From Nanobdellota archaeon (lineage in GTDB: Archaea; Nanobdellota; Nanobdellia; Pacearchaeales; GW2011-AR1), in the NCBI GenBank assembly GCA_030640395.1, contig DAOWJK010000020.1:1-5089 (forward strand): a stretch of 5,089 nt of DNA, read 5' to 3'. Of the stretch, positions 5,057-5,089 are shown one piece after another; within the stretch, counting starts at the first letter, position 1; every line of letters starts with the position of its first letter. Both the position numbers and the translations under genes were made by a program. The notes below the pieces were generated by a model. That model searched no databases. It was given only the letters and a program-made list of their open reading frames with translations, and had not been told where the DNA came from.

Positions 5057-5086
5057 GCCCTGTTGGGGCTGATACCATCAGGGTAT
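5057..5086. repeat. Two small GC-rich hairpins at the window edge
   Basis: GCCC/GGGC (5057-5060 with 5066-5069, loop TGTTG) and ATACC/GGTAT (5072-5076 with 5082-5086, loop ATCAG) stand side by side just upstream of the aIF5B promoter. Their style matches the hairpin clusters at 1281-1397 and 1884-1992, but no long word is shared. They may belong to the end of an upstream gene that is cut off by the window. Confidence 0.35.
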
Positions 5087-5089
5087 GAA

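Noticed and set aside
5022..5087. Possible C-terminal 21 codons of an upstream minus-strand gene
   Set aside because: The frame ends at TAA just past the aIF5B box, as at other genes here, but 21 residues without any family motif cannot be told from chance. It should be checked with the adjoining sequence.
5005..5088. In-frame upstream extension of aIF5B to the window edge
   Set aside because: The family normally starts a few residues before the P-loop, as the ATG at 5004 does, and the extension would include the promoter box.
1..5089. CRISPR array, insertion sequence or transposase
   Set aside because: No regularly spaced identical repeats, transposase motifs or target-site duplications were seen.

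Overview
The window is AT-rich archaeal chromosomal DNA. The evidence is three archaeal/eukaryotic-type translation genes on the minus strand: the start of aIF2 gamma (running off the left edge), ribosomal protein S6e, and a complete aIF5B. The short genes, the absence of ribosome-binding sites, archaeal TATA-type boxes and the wording of aIF5B around switch I suggest a small-genome DPANN-type archaeon (Pacearchaeota/Woesearchaeota-like). That placement is an inference from remembered family patterns, not from a search.

Layout from left to right: aIF2 gamma N-terminus (1-237, minus); a 295-residue protein with two predicted helix-turn-helix segments and a homing-endonuclease-like motif (260-1147, minus); S6e with a long unusual tail (1178-1822, minus); a gene-free but strongly structured stretch (about 1858-2004); a 60-residue coiled-coil protein with a lysine-rich end (2011-2193, minus); an unrecognised 282-residue protein on the opposite strand (2344-3192, plus); and aIF5B (3235-5004, minus). 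The last 85 bases hold the aIF5B promoter and two small hairpins. In many archaea aIF5B, S6e and aIF2 gamma sit close together. Here the cluster has been opened by one gene between S6e and aIF2 gamma and by two genes plus a structured element between aIF5B and S6e.

Two patterns stand out. First, all six gene starts have a TATA-like box ending 22-24 bases before the start codon (exactly 22 in four cases), and none has a Shine-Dalgarno sequence. This predicts leaderless transcripts with a separate promoter for each gene, even where genes are nearly adjacent; two of these promoters overlap the stop codon of the gene before. Second, GC-rich patches made of small perfect hairpins occur in the S6e tail (in frame), in the stretch between S6e and the 60-residue gene, at one spot in the aIF5B G domain, and at the right edge. 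The first two share three words in the same order (TATTGC, TACCGC, TGTTCCCGG), as expected for copies of a small palindromic element, one of which would have been taken into a ribosomal protein. aIF2 gamma also appears to lack its usual cysteine zinc knuckle.

Functionally, the recognised genes serve translation: aIF2 gamma carries initiator tRNA to the small subunit, S6e is part of that subunit, and aIF5B promotes subunit joining. The inserted genes have no evident role in translation.
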